DNA of 38,369 bases from Aquimarina agarilytica ZC1 (lineage in GTDB: Bacteria; Bacteroidota; Bacteroidia; Flavobacteriales; Flavobacteriaceae). Positions within the stretch are counted from its first letter, which is position 1. Each line of letters starts with the position of its first letter. The position numbers and the translations under genes were made by a program. Shown here piece by piece: positions 7,424 to 16,068 of this stretch. The stretch lies in contig NZ_JH621266.1 of NCBI RefSeq assembly GCF_000255455.1, forward strand, positions 1 through 38,369. The letters are read 5' to 3'. The notes beneath the pieces are model-generated. The model was given only the letters and a program-made list of their open reading frames with translations, did no database searches and was not told where the DNA came from.

Positions 7424-8368
7424 ATGGTACTAATTATATCTTCAAAACGGGATCACTCAACAAGTGAAGTAATTAGATGGCTGAGACACTTTAAAAAACC
7501 ATTTCTAAGACTAAATGAAGAAGATAAGGTTATTTTAGAATCATTGACATATAACAATTTTACATTTCAGTTTGAAGGAAAGACTTATAGCCTAAATGAT
7601 TTTGATTCTGTCTGGTATAGAAGAGGAAATTTTAATTTAGACATATTTCCAGTAGACGTGGATGAGGAGAGTTCTATTATTGATATGTACGGAAAAACAG
7701 AATCTGAAGAAGTTCAAAATTTTATTCACAATCTTTTAAATAAGAAGAGGAGCATTAATAATAGGAATCATCATCATGTAAATAAGCTAGATGTTTTATC
7801 ATATTGTGAGAGTAATGGACTGATAAATTTTCCGTTTTTAGTTACTCAATCAAAACAAGAAATAGTTTCTTTCGTTCAAGATAATGGACATCCAATTATT
7901 TCTAAAGCTCTTAGAATCCCATTTATATATTATACTTCAGAAAACACCTTTGCTTCATACTCTCATAGGATCAATGATGAAGAAATTATGAGTCTTCCAG
8001 AGCGGTTTACTCCTACTTTTTTTCAGAAATATATCCCCAAAAAGTATGAGATAAGAACATTTTTCTTTGACAGCTCCTTCTTTTCTATGGTCATCTTTTC
8101 TCAAAAAAACGCTCAAACGAAAATTGACTTCAGAAAGTATGATCATAAAAAACCTAATCGTAAAGCTCCATTTAAGTTACCAAGGTGGTATGAAGAAAAA
8201 GTATTAGGTCTTATGGAGCATTTCAAACTCGATTGTGCATCATTTGATACTATAATTTGTAAAGAAGGAAGCTATAATCTTATTGATGTTAATCCTATTG
8301 GACAATTTGGTATGGTATCCTATCCGTGTAACTATAGTTTGGAGAAAAAAATAGCAAATTATTTATGA
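7424..8368 (+). CDS. gwsG: ATP-grasp peptide maturase (grasp-with-spasm type)
   Basis: This 314-residue protein starts MVLIISSKRDHSTSEVIRWL, the typical opening of ATP-grasp ligases of the microviridin (MvdC/MvdD) and grasp-with-spasm groups. A TEVxR-like element appears as SVWYRRGN (about 64-71). The C-terminal ATP-grasp half has a Lys-bearing strand (PIISKALRIP), KYEIRTFFFD, and the metal-binding end LIDVNPIGQFG. Such enzymes use ATP to activate Asp or Glu side chains of the precursor and couple them to Thr, Ser or Lys. The two precursors just upstream are the expected substrates. Its stop overlaps the start of the next small gene by four bases, indicating coupled translation. Confidence 0.85.
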   Translation: MVLIISSKRDHSTSEVIRWLRHFKKPFLRLNEEDKVILESLTYNNFTFQFEGKTYSLNDFDSVWYRRGNFNLDIFPVDVDEESSIIDMYGKTESEEVQNFIHNLLNKKRSINNRNHHHVNKLDVLSYCESNGLINFPFLVTQSKQEIVSFVQDNGHPIISKALRIPFIYYTSENTFASYSHRINDEEIMSLPERFTPTFFQKYIPKKYEIRTFFFDSSFFSMVIFSQKNAQTKIDFRKYDHKKPNRKAPFKLPRWYEEKVLGLMEHFKLDCASFDTIICKEGSYNLIDVNPIGQFGMVSYPCNYSLEKKIANYL

Positions 8369-8535
8369 AAGCAAGAGTAAACATAAAGGAAGAAATTAAA
8401 AGCGGAAAAGCACCTATTCATTTATATTCAACTACTAAATCAAATAGATTATCAGTACTTGTAAAAGCAAGAATTTCAAAAAGTTTGAAAACAGACTGGT
8501 TAACTATTGATCCATTTTATAAATCTGTAATATGA
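8365..8535 (+). CDS. 56-residue basic protein between ligase and SPASM genes
   Basis: An open frame of 56 codons starts at an ATG overlapping the ligase stop (ATGA) and ends with a TGA overlapping the SPASM gene ATG by four bases. This double coupling strongly supports a real gene. The protein starts MKARVNIKEEIKSGKAP, is rich in Lys and Arg, and has no Cys and no membrane span. I do not recognise it. A small partner or chaperone of the maturation complex would fit its place, but that is inference. Confidence 0.7.
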   Translation: MKARVNIKEEIKSGKAPIHLYSTTKSNRLSVLVKARISKSLKTDWLTIDPFYKSVI

Positions 8536-9614
8536 ATACGCAATTGTATTTAAGAAATGCTTTGTGCGTACCAGTTAAAGGATACAACAGAGCAATAATT
8601 TATGATATAACTCGTAATGATTACTATTTTATACCTAATCAATTGTATGATAAAATAGAATCTACAAAAGCAATATCATTTGATAATGATACTATATCTC
8701 AAGAATGGAAAGAATTTTTACTTGAAGAGGAAGTAATATTTGAAATTGACAATTCTGATGAAGAACATTTATTCCCCAAACTAGAATTAGAATATGACTC
8801 TCCTTTCAATATCAACAGTATAATAATTCACGATACAATTGATTTAAAATTCTTCAAGTGGTTATCTTCATTGGAATTGAGTTGCATTTCTATACTTTTC
8901 GAAAAGTATAATCCAGAAAGACTTGAAAATCTCTTGGATATAATATTAGATTTGGAAATTAATTCTATTAATATTTATATATCGGAGGAAAATAGGCACT
9001 TTACAATTGACGACTTTAAGACTTTTAGATATTTCAAAAGACCATTATCTATTTTTATTTTCAAATCTTCATATATAGATGAGTTGTCGGTCAATGGTTA
9101 TAAAGTTCTAAGTATACCCATATCTTTTAAAGAGTTCTCAAAAAAAATGCAACCTCAAAAATTACAGGTCAACAGAGAAATGTTTCTAGAGTCATCAAAC
9201 TATCATTCTTATTTTAACGGAAAGGTATACATAGATGGTAAGGGTAATATTAAAAACGGCATCTATAGTTCAAGAAGTTATGGCCTTCTTCGGGAACTAA
9301 ATGAAGATCAATTCAATGACATTATTCTTTCTGAAGATTTTCAAAAACATTGGAATGTGAAGAAAGAGAATACGCTTATTTGCAATAATTGCGAATTCAA
9401 ATTTATGTGCGTTGACCCAAGAGAGCCTATTGAGAATGATATGGGGAAATGGTACTTCTCAGAAGAGTGTAATTACAATCCTTTTCTTTCATTATGGAAG
9501 GGTGAAAGTGAATATAAAACTTTGGGAGAAAGTGGGATTTCCATCACTCATACAAATGGGATAAGTATAAAAGAGAATATTCTAAATGAATTGTTAGAGA
9601 AAATCTGGGATTAA
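8532..9614 (+). CDS. gwsS: SPASM-domain peptide maturase lacking a radical SAM core
   Basis: This 360-residue protein has a C-terminal SPASM-like cluster CNNCEFKFMC (C284, C287, C293) and a later C313, which could hold an auxiliary iron-sulfur cluster. Canonical SPASM has CX2CX5CX3C; here the fourth Cys position is Arg. No CX3CX2C motif of radical SAM enzymes is found anywhere, so it should not make a 5'-deoxyadenosyl radical by itself. This matches the SPASM partner of grasp-with-spasm systems, whose activity is not known to me. It could recognise the leader or core for the ligase. It follows the 56-residue gene with a four-base overlap. Confidence 0.78.
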   Translation: MNTQLYLRNALCVPVKGYNRAIIYDITRNDYYFIPNQLYDKIESTKAISFDNDTISQEWKEFLLEEEVIFEIDNSDEEHLFPKLELEYDSPFNINSIIIHDTIDLKFFKWLSSLELSCISILFEKYNPERLENLLDIILDLEINSINIYISEENRHFTIDDFKTFRYFKRPLSIFIFKSSYIDELSVNGYKVLSIPISFKEFSKKMQPQKLQVNREMFLESSNYHSYFNGKVYIDGKGNIKNGIYSSRSYGLLRELNEDQFNDIILSEDFQKHWNVKKENTLICNNCEFKFMCVDPREPIENDMGKWYFSEECNYNPFLSLWKGESEYKTLGESGISITHTNGISIKENILNELLEKIWD

Positions 9615-9678
9615 GACTTAATTGTCTCTAAGGGGATAACAATTTAATTTTTTTTAAAATAGTATTTAATTATCCATA

Positions 9679-9696
9679 AGCTTACTTAAGTAGGCT
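9679..9696. repeat. Imperfect 18-bp palindrome before the exporter gene
   Basis: Arms AGCTTACTT and AAGTAGGCT pair with one mismatch, 31 bases before the exporter ATG. It may be an operator or processing site in the 112-base gap between the SPASM and exporter genes. No promoter box is evident nearby. Confidence 0.3.
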
Positions 9697-9726
9697 AGGG
9701 TATTCATTTTCAAAAAATAAACTAAG

Positions 9727-11925
9727 ATGTTCCGATTAGCCGAATCTTTTCCTCATTATAAGCAAGCTGATTTTAAGGATTGTGGACCAACTTGTCTTAA
9801 AATAGTAGCGAAGCATTACAAAAGGATAATACCTATACAATCGCTCAGAAACTTGTGCGAGACTACAAGAACCGGTAGTAGTATGTTAGGTCTAAGTTTG
9901 GCCTCTGAGTCAATAGGTTTTCGTTCATTGGGAGTCAAAATTCCATTCAATGAATTACAAGATTTACCATTGCCTTGTATACTTCATTGGAATAAAAAGC
10001 ATTATGTAGTCCTTTATAAAATGGATCAATCATTTTTGTATGTCTCCGACCCATCTCATGGCTTATTAAAGTATACTAAACAAGAATTTTTAAAGTATTG
10101 GATAGGTAATAATGCCACTGAGGATATAGAGGAGGGTGTTGCTTTGTTACTCGAACCTACTCCAAAACTTAATAAATCTAATTTGGCGGAAGACGAAAAG
10201 GAATTTGGCTTTTCGTTTATTTCGCAATATGTGTTCCGTTACAAGAAATTTCTTTTACAGATAGTTATTGGGTTAATAGCAGGAAGTTTATTACAGTTAA
10301 TCTTACCATTCCTTACCCAGAGTATAGTGGATGTAGGGATTAAAAATCAGGACATACATTTTATCTACCTTATTCTTTTTGCTCAAGTGTTTCTTTTCCT
10401 TGGTAAAACAGGGATTGAGATTATCAGAAGTTGGATACTACTGCACTTAAGTACCAGAATTAACATTTCACTGATTTCGGACTTCTTTATTAAATTAATG
10501 AATTTGCCGATTTCATTTTTTGATGTGAGAATGACCGGAGATATTCTGCAAAGGATCAATGATCATAAACGTATAGAAAGAATATTAACTACATCATCTT
10601 TGAATGTTTTATTCTCTATGGTAAACCTTTTGATTTTTGGAGTTGTATTGGCTTTTTATAGCATTAAAATCTTTGGAGTCTTTTCTCTGGGGAGTATACT
10701 ATATTTTGGTTGGATTCAAATATTCCTAAAAAAACGAGCAGACCTTGATTATAAAAGATTTTCACAGATAAGTCAGGAACAAAGCAAAGTTATAGAGTTG
10801 GTTAATGGCATGCAAGAGATAAAATTGCATAACGCGGAGAGACAAAAAAGATGGGGATGGGAATTTTTACAGGCTAGATTATTTAAAATATCGATAGAAG
10901 GATTATCCCTAGAGCAATATCAGAGTGTAGGTTCGGGCTTTATTAATGAGCTTAAAAACATTTTTATTACTATTCTTTCTGCAAAATTAGTAATAGACGG
11001 AAATATTACTTTGGGAATGATGTTAGCCATAACGTATATAGTTGGGCAATTAAATTCTCCAATAGCACAACTCATCAATTTTATAAAAGAACTTCAGGAT
11101 GCAAAAATATCGTTACAAAGATTAGGTGAGATTCATAATAAAGAGGATGAGGAAATTAATCTAAGCGAAAAGGTAACGGAAATAAGTAACTCTAACTTTA
11201 CTATTCAAAACTTATCATTTCGTTATACGGGTTCAATTGAACCGGTATTACAAAATCTAAGTTTCTCTATACCCGCCAACAAGGTCACAGCAATTGTGGG
11301 GACAAGTGGTAGTGGTAAGACTACGTTATTAAAGCTCCTATTAAAATTCTATGACCCGGATACAGGGATTATCTCTGTAGGTAATACATCACTACAGCAT
11401 ATTTCTCAAAATGTCTGGAGATCAAATTGTGGTGTGGTAATGCAGGAAGGGTATATTTTTAATGATACGATAGCTAATAATATTGCTATTGGTGAAGATT
11501 ATGTTGACAAGGAAAAGCTTTATCATGCTGTTAATGTCGCCAATATCAAAGATTTTATTGAAACCTTACCCTTATCATATAACACTAAAATCGGAAATGA
11601 AGGAGTAGGTTTAAGTACCGGGCAGAAGCAAAGATTGTTAATTGCCAGGGCAGTATATAAAGATCCGCAGTTTCTTTTTTTTGATGAGGCAACAAGTGCT
11701 CTTGATGCAAATAATGAAAAGGTGATTATGAAAAATCTGGATAGATTTTTTGAAAACAGAACCGTGATAGTTGTAGCACACAGACTGAGTACCGTTAAGA
11801 ATGCCCATCAGATAGTTGTTCTTGAAAAAGGAAAAATTGTAGAAGTAGGCAACCACAAGGAACTGATAAAGAATAAAGCTAATTATTATAATCTGGTAAA
11901 GAATCAATTAGAATTAGGAAGTTAA
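9727..11925 (+). CDS. Peptidase-containing ABC exporter (C39 peptidase, PCAT)
   Basis: This 732-residue protein has three parts. Residues 1-130 form a C39 double-glycine peptidase with Gln13, catalytic Cys19 in DFKDCGPTC, His92 in KKHYVVLY and Asp108 in VSDPSHG. Residues about 170-450 form the membrane domain with several hydrophobic spans. The C-terminal ATPase has Walker A GTSGSGKTT near residue 524, signature LSTGQKQRLLIARA, Walker B FLFFDEATSAL and the H-loop AHRLS. It should cleave precursor leaders after GG and export the cores across the inner membrane. It is the only such protease visible, so it could also serve the lanthipeptide-type peptide. The adaptor gene starts one base after its stop. 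Confidence 0.95.
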   Translation: MFRLAESFPHYKQADFKDCGPTCLKIVAKHYKRIIPIQSLRNLCETTRTGSSMLGLSLASESIGFRSLGVKIPFNELQDLPLPCILHWNKKHYVVLYKMDQSFLYVSDPSHGLLKYTKQEFLKYWIGNNATEDIEEGVALLLEPTPKLNKSNLAEDEKEFGFSFISQYVFRYKKFLLQIVIGLIAGSLLQLILPFLTQSIVDVGIKNQDIHFIYLILFAQVFLFLGKTGIEIIRSWILLHLSTRINISLISDFFIKLMNLPISFFDVRMTGDILQRINDHKRIERILTTSSLNVLFSMVNLLIFGVVLAFYSIKIFGVFSLGSILYFGWIQIFLKKRADLDYKRFSQISQEQSKVIELVNGMQEIKLHNAERQKRWGWEFLQARLFKISIEGLSLEQYQSVGSGFINELKNIFITILSAKLVIDGNITLGMMLAITYIVGQLNSPIAQLINFIKELQDAKISLQRLGEIHNKEDEEINLSEKVTEISNSNFTIQNLSFRYTGSIEPVLQNLSFSIPANKVTAIVGTSGSGKTTLLKLLLKFYDPDTGIISVGNTSLQHISQNVWRSNCGVVMQEGYIFNDTIANNIAIGEDYVDKEKLYHAVNVANIKDFIETLPLSYNTKIGNEGVGLSTGQKQRLLIARAVYKDPQFLFFDEATSALDANNEKVIMKNLDRFFENRTVIVVAHRLSTVKNAHQIVVLEKGKIVEVGNHKELIKNKANYYNLVKNQLELGS

Positions 11926-11926
11926 T

Positions 11927-13228
11927 ATGCCAAGTATAAATAATGACATAACACTTAGAAGCGAAGAAGTTCAAGAAGTTTTATCGCAGACACCAAATTG
12001 GATGATACGATGGGGAAGCTTAATGATTTTAATAATCATTATTATGGTATTGAGCATTTCATATATGATAAAGTATCCGGACACTATAGTCTCAGAATGT
12101 ACATTAACCACTAGTATTCCGCCTCAAAAGGTATACGCCCGACATTCTGAAAAGTTTGAAGCTATACTCATAAAGGATAATGAGATTGTCCAAGAAAATA
12201 GTCCTTTAGCAATTATAAAAAATAATGCCAGCTATGAAGATGTATTTTTCTTAAAAAACATAATAGATACAACCTCTTTAAATGGTGATTCATTTTATTT
12301 TCCAATTGATGAAATCCCTATCTTATCATTAGGAGACATAGCAACAGACTATTTCTTATTTGAAAATAACTATTCTGATTATATACTTCACACTAAACTC
12401 CAACCTTATAAAAATGAAAAACAAGCCAGTATAGTTAGTGGAATTGAACTTCAGAGAAGGTTAAATACTGTGTTAGGACAAAAAAATATTGCATCTACAG
12501 AATTAGAACTTTTAAAAAAAGATGTTAACAGATATAAAACCTTGTTCGATAAAGGTGTTGTATCCATTCAGGAGTATGAAAATAAAAAGTTAGGATTACT
12601 TAAGGCAAAAGGTAATTACGAAAACTTAAAAGTTTCAATATCTCAAATCAGGGAGTCGCTTGAAAAACTAAATACTGATAGTAGAGTAACAGAAATTAAT
12701 AAAGCAAAGGACGATATCAGTTTATTACAGAAAGTTATACAATCCTTTAACCAACTTAAAAAATCAATTAAAGCTTGGGAATCTCAATATGTATTGATCT
12801 CTGATATAAAAGGGAAAGTTTGCTTTTTGAATTATTGGAGTGTCAACCAGACGGTTAACTCAGGAGATCTCATTTTTACAGTAGTACCAGTTGATGACTC
12901 TAAGTTCTTGGCAAAGTTGAATACCCCGGCAATGAACTCTGGAAAAATTAAAATTGGTCAAAAAGTATTTGTCAGAATTCACAATTACCCAGACAGTGAG
13001 TTTGGGGTTTTAGAAGGAGAAATTTCTAGAATATCAGAAACTCCAAATGAAAATGGCGAGTACTTAATTGATGCTGATCTTCCTTCTGAACTTATTACAA
13101 GCTATAACAAGAAAGTAGTTTTTAAACAAGAAATGAAAGGCTCTTCTGAGATTATTACTGAGGATTTAAGATTAATAGAACGCTTCTTTCAACAGTTAAG
13201 AAAATTAGTAAAAGCTAAAGAAATTTAA
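11927..13228 (+). CDS. HlyD-family membrane fusion (periplasmic adaptor) protein
   Basis: This 433-residue protein has a short cytoplasmic N-terminus, one membrane span (about 27-48, LMILIIIIMVLSISYMI), a lipoyl-like segment, a long coiled coil (about 165-285, RLNTVLGQKNIASTELELLK and onward), and a C-terminal beta-barrel (GQKVFVRIHNYPDSEFGVLEG). HlyD-type adaptors join a C39 exporter to an outer-membrane channel, so peptide can leave in one step. No TolC-type gene is in the window, so the outer channel must be encoded elsewhere. The close spacing to the exporter shows one transcription unit. Confidence 0.92.
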   Translation: MPSINNDITLRSEEVQEVLSQTPNWMIRWGSLMILIIIIMVLSISYMIKYPDTIVSECTLTTSIPPQKVYARHSEKFEAILIKDNEIVQENSPLAIIKNNASYEDVFFLKNIIDTTSLNGDSFYFPIDEIPILSLGDIATDYFLFENNYSDYILHTKLQPYKNEKQASIVSGIELQRRLNTVLGQKNIASTELELLKKDVNRYKTLFDKGVVSIQEYENKKLGLLKAKGNYENLKVSISQIRESLEKLNTDSRVTEINKAKDDISLLQKVIQSFNQLKKSIKAWESQYVLISDIKGKVCFLNYWSVNQTVNSGDLIFTVVPVDDSKFLAKLNTPAMNSGKIKIGQKVFVRIHNYPDSEFGVLEGEISRISETPNENGEYLIDADLPSELITSYNKKVVFKQEMKGSSEIITEDLRLIERFFQQLRKLVKAKEI

Positions 13229-13238
13229 AAGTTTGCCT

Positions 13239-13445
13239 ATGGTTGAACATTACTACAAAAGTTTGAAAGAGAATGAAAGGAAGAATATTGTAATCAGATT
13301 ATCCAAAACTTTAGATACGGAAGAATTTAAAATTAGGGCTGTACTTGAAAAAATGAATCCATTAATCCAGTATAGAAATTATAAGGTTATTACATATAGA
13401 GCAACCTTAGACAGAATAAAGAAGGAGTTAATTAAGTTGGGTTGA
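13239..13445 (+). CDS. Small basic helical protein ending the RiPP operon
   Basis: This 68-residue protein starts MVEHYYKSLKENERKN, 10 bases after the adaptor stop. The ATG at 13239 is preferred over an in-frame TTG six bases earlier. It is highly charged, with predicted helices and no Cys or membrane span. I do not recognise it. Its AT-rich composition matches the RiPP genes rather than the following element, so it is treated as the last gene of that operon. Confidence 0.55.
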   Translation: MVEHYYKSLKENERKNIVIRLSKTLDTEEFKIRAVLEKMNPLIQYRNYKVITYRATLDRIKKELIKLG

Positions 13446-13446
13446 G

Positions 13447-13521
13447 TTAAAGAGCGGTGAACATAATATATATAATCGGGTGTAGGCAACACTGATATAG
13501 ATAATGTCACTGCTCTTTTAA
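13447..13521. repeat. Long-spaced inverted repeat at the RiPP/element junction
   Basis: TAAAGAGCGGTGA (13448-13460) pairs with TCACTGCTCTTTTA (13507-13520) with one wobble and one bulge. The 46-base interior holds a smaller GTGT/ACAC stem. It follows the last AT-rich RiPP gene and precedes the first higher-G+C gene. It could terminate the RiPP operon or mark the left end of the mobile element. Confidence 0.5.
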
Positions 13522-13545
13522 CACACTTTAAAAATTTAAAATATT

Positions 13546-14025
13546 ATGAAAAGTGAACATCATTTACTTTTAAAAGTAATGAAAAATTTTGAGGGGATGA
13601 ACAAGATCGACGTTTTTGATATGCTTCAGAAGATTGAGGTTCTATTGTTCTACGCTTCAAGCCCCATCACTAAATACTCCATAAAAAGCATCATTGAAGC
13701 GGATCTGGATCAAAAGAAAGATGTGGATCCTTTTCACTTTACCATCTTACCCAATGGCAACTTCTGTGAATTCAAAGGCTCTAATGCCTGGCTTCATTTG
13801 TACCAGGAAAAGCGAAGAGGCATCTTCCGTTTTTCACTTTTTAACCGATACTATTTTAAAACTAAATATGCTCCTTTGGAGCTATTAATTCTGAATAAAC
13901 GTAATTTATTAGAGAACATTGAAAATACCCCACTGGAATCAAAGGTCAAAATTTTTCTAAAGAAACACCGCCCTGCTGAAAAAGATGCCATTACCGACAG
14001 GTTCTTAATTCTTGATCTTACTTAA
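13546..14025 (+). CDS. Unknown 159-residue protein at the left end of the element
   Basis: This soluble protein is rich in Lys, Phe and Leu, with no signal peptide or membrane span. It starts MKSEHHLLLKVMKNFEGMNK. I recognise no domain. It is the first gene with the higher-G+C codon use of the element and precedes the RteC-like gene in the same direction. A regulatory role would suit that position but is not shown. Confidence 0.65.
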   Translation: MKSEHHLLLKVMKNFEGMNKIDVFDMLQKIEVLLFYASSPITKYSIKSIIEADLDQKKDVDPFHFTILPNGNFCEFKGSNAWLHLYQEKRRGIFRFSLFNRYYFKTKYAPLELLILNKRNLLENIENTPLESKVKIFLKKHRPAEKDAITDRFLILDLT

Positions 14026-14142
14026 AATAAACTTTACTTAGAGACACAAACACTCAAATTTTTACAAATCCTTCAAACGCTGATATTATGTACTGAAATT
14101 ACTTTTAAACAAGGAAAACAACAAACAAATCACAAATTGTCT

Positions 14143-15399
14143 ATGGAATCTATAGATATATTCTATCGGATCTTTCACGAGGACCTCAATCCATTGACCA
14201 ACCAAAAAAGTAAGGAATACTATTGTACAACTATTAATTCGCTATTAGGAAAAGAAAATGTATTAGATATAAATGAAGATTTTATAAAGCTACGGTTTCA
14301 GTTTTACACAAAGCTGCTGGAAAACACTTTGCAGCAAGTAAAAAGAGAACTGCACCGTAATGTATACATCCTACACCTGGGAGAGGAGAAAGTGCTTACT
14401 ATGGTGCGCAACCATCAATCGCTACTTCTCACTTATTGCAGGATCGTAGAACGTAATTATCTGTCCTCAGAGGATGACCTGCTCAAATATCAGGTATCAT
14501 CCGAAGCGTCCGTAACAGATATTTTTAAAATGGTCTACCATACTATGGACAACCTTCTGGATTATCTGGATCAGTTTTTTTATAAATATCTGGATCACAG
14601 CCTGCCTGTTTCACATCAGAAAAGGCTTTGGTTTATCTACACCCATAAAAAGCTGGCGGAAATCATCATCTCAAAGCTTATGGCTTGTGATATTCCTGAA
14701 GAAGCGAAACTCGTTATTGTAGGTCCACTGGTCAGTGTAAGGGATAATATACTGACAACCCTTACCTATCGACAGAAATTGTATATGGGTACTTTTATCA
14801 AAGTGCTTAAAAAGCTATTGAAGAAAAAACCCAATCCTTCTCTGGATAGTCTTTTCAGGATACTTATCAGTTTAGAGTACAATACCTTTAATCTGTTTTT
14901 CTATATAGAACGTCATTTTAAAAAAGAGCTGGATGGTCTTGCTCCAAGAGAGCAGTTATTACAACTTTACCTATTAAAGAAAAGCGTAGTAACTGTTAGT
15001 GTCACCTCTACTGAAAAATACAATCCTGAGCTTCCTTCATTAAAAGAACGTCTTCTTGTCTGGCTTGAAGAAGAAATAAAACTGACAAAGAGAAAATATG
15101 AACTGGCCAAATCTGAAACTATCTCATCACCTCTTGTAGCCAAAAAGAAACATTTGGATGTATCTATTTCAGAATTATCACTGATCACCCGATTGCTTTT
15201 TGAATCTGAGCTACTAACCGGATCAAAGAAACGGGTATTTGAATTTCTGTCAAGTTCCTTTACCACCAAAACCGCCAAAGATATTTCTGTGGAGAGTCTC
15301 AGCAGTCGTTACTACAGCGTCAATAATGGTACTATAGATGCAGTGAGTAAAATGCTAAGGGATATGCTATACCGTTTGGATCATCTCGAGGAAACGTAA
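14143..15399 (+). CDS. RteC-like regulatory protein of a Bacteroidota mobile element
   Basis: This 418-residue helical protein starts at the ATG at 14143; an in-frame TTG lies six bases upstream. The C-terminal 80 residues (ISELSLITRLLFES, then DISVESLSSRYYSVNNGT) follow a pattern seen in RteC-like and related proteins of Bacteroidota conjugative transposons and plasmids. RteC of CTnDOT activates excision genes. The middle region is helix-rich and Lys/Leu-rich with no catalytic motif. Calling it RteC-like rests on the C-terminal pattern and its place next to an excisionase-type gene, so the exact function is uncertain. Confidence 0.5.
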   Translation: MESIDIFYRIFHEDLNPLTNQKSKEYYCTTINSLLGKENVLDINEDFIKLRFQFYTKLLENTLQQVKRELHRNVYILHLGEEKVLTMVRNHQSLLLTYCRIVERNYLSSEDDLLKYQVSSEASVTDIFKMVYHTMDNLLDYLDQFFYKYLDHSLPVSHQKRLWFIYTHKKLAEIIISKLMACDIPEEAKLVIVGPLVSVRDNILTTLTYRQKLYMGTFIKVLKKLLKKKPNPSLDSLFRILISLEYNTFNLFFYIERHFKKELDGLAPREQLLQLYLLKKSVVTVSVTSTEKYNPELPSLKERLLVWLEEEIKLTKRKYELAKSETISSPLVAKKKHLDVSISELSLITRLLFESELLTGSKKRVFEFLSSSFTTKTAKDISVESLSSRYYSVNNGTIDAVSKMLRDMLYRLDHLEET

Positions 15400-15402
15400 G
15401 AT

Positions 15403-15639
15403 TTAATTTAAATCCGCTGAAGAAACTTTGGTGACATCGGTAATGATCCAATTGTCACCGGAGTTTTTGTAGTCGTCCGAGCTTCTCAGTTTCCTGCGCA
15501 CTTCATCCTTTACCCATTCTGTCAGCTCATCTTCTGGTACTTCAAAATCAAAGTCTTCCAGGACTACTTCAAACTTCTTTTGAAACCATTCAGGACCCTC
15601 CCCATTTCGAATAGAAACATCAACGTAATATAATGCCAT
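15403..15639 (-). CDS. Small acidic protein of unknown function
   Basis: The open frame extends upstream to 15747, but the part before the ATG at 15639 reads like untranslated DNA, so I choose MALYYVDVSIRNGEGPEW as the start (78 residues). The protein is acidic (EVVLEDFDFEVPEDELTEW) and soluble. It is convergent with the RteC-like gene, three bases apart. Its promoter would be in the inverted-repeat-rich region 15640-16068, so it may be regulated there. I do not recognise it. Confidence 0.55.
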   Translation of the reverse strand: MALYYVDVSIRNGEGPEWFQKKFEVVLEDFDFEVPEDELTEWVKDEVRRKLRSSDDYKNSGDNWIITDVTKVSSADLN

Positions 15640-15753
15640 CACTAATACTTTGGAGCTTGTTTTTTGTCTTACGAAAATATGAGATTGTTGAAAATTGACA
15701 AGGTAAATTAGGATCACAAGTGTTAAAAAATTAACTAAACTCTCCAAACCCCT

Positions 15754-15771
15754 ATAAACACTTGTGTTTAT
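15754..15771. promoter_or_regulatory. 18-bp inverted repeat in the divergent control region
   Basis: Arms ATAAACAC and GTGTTTAT are separated by two bases. It lies about 115 bases upstream of the small acidic gene (minus strand) and some 300 bases before the excisionase-type gene. This is a plausible operator. Confidence 0.45.
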
Positions 15772-15773
15772 TT

Positions 15774-15818
15774 ATGTTGCTTTTTTAAACGGTTTTACTG
15801 AGCTCAGGTGAGCAACAT
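15774..15818. repeat. Inverted repeat ATGTTGCT / AGCAACAT
   Basis: Perfect 8-base arms at 15774-15781 and 15811-15818 are separated by 29 bases. It is part of the cluster of palindromes in the 429-base gap between the small acidic gene and the excisionase-type gene. Otherwise I see no gene in that gap. Confidence 0.35.
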
Positions 15819-15917
15819 TGGTGTGAAATTCCGTAAAATGAGGTAAAACTTTGTTAAACATATTTTAATAAAAAAATATAATTCACTGTAAATTAATTGA
15901 ATACGTTTTGTGTCAGC

Positions 15918-15941
15918 GTGTTGTAAACATGTTTACAACAC
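15918..15941. promoter_or_regulatory. 24-bp perfect palindrome, likely operator
   Basis: The half-site GTGTTGTAAACA is followed directly by its exact reverse complement. It is about 130 bases before the excisionase-type gene and is the strongest symmetric site in the element's control region. GTTTAC/GTAAAC half-sites recur at 18274-18293. A repressor or partition-type protein of the element could bind here. Confidence 0.6.
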
Positions 15942-16068
15942 TTTTATAACCAAACTAATTCTTTGTTTTACTCCTGTAGAACGCAGATGCTATTTCAGCT
16001 GTGGGATTAAGGATCCTTTAATTGCAAAAATGTCTCGTATTGAAATGCTCTTCTGTTCTACTTCGTAA

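Noticed and set aside
8532..9614. Radical SAM peptide maturase
   Set aside because: No CX3CX2C motif exists in the protein; only the C-terminal SPASM-like Cys cluster is present.
15640..15747. N-terminal extension of the small acidic protein
   Set aside because: The 36 extra residues are hydrophobic and unlike the rest, and the ATG at 15639 gives a natural start.
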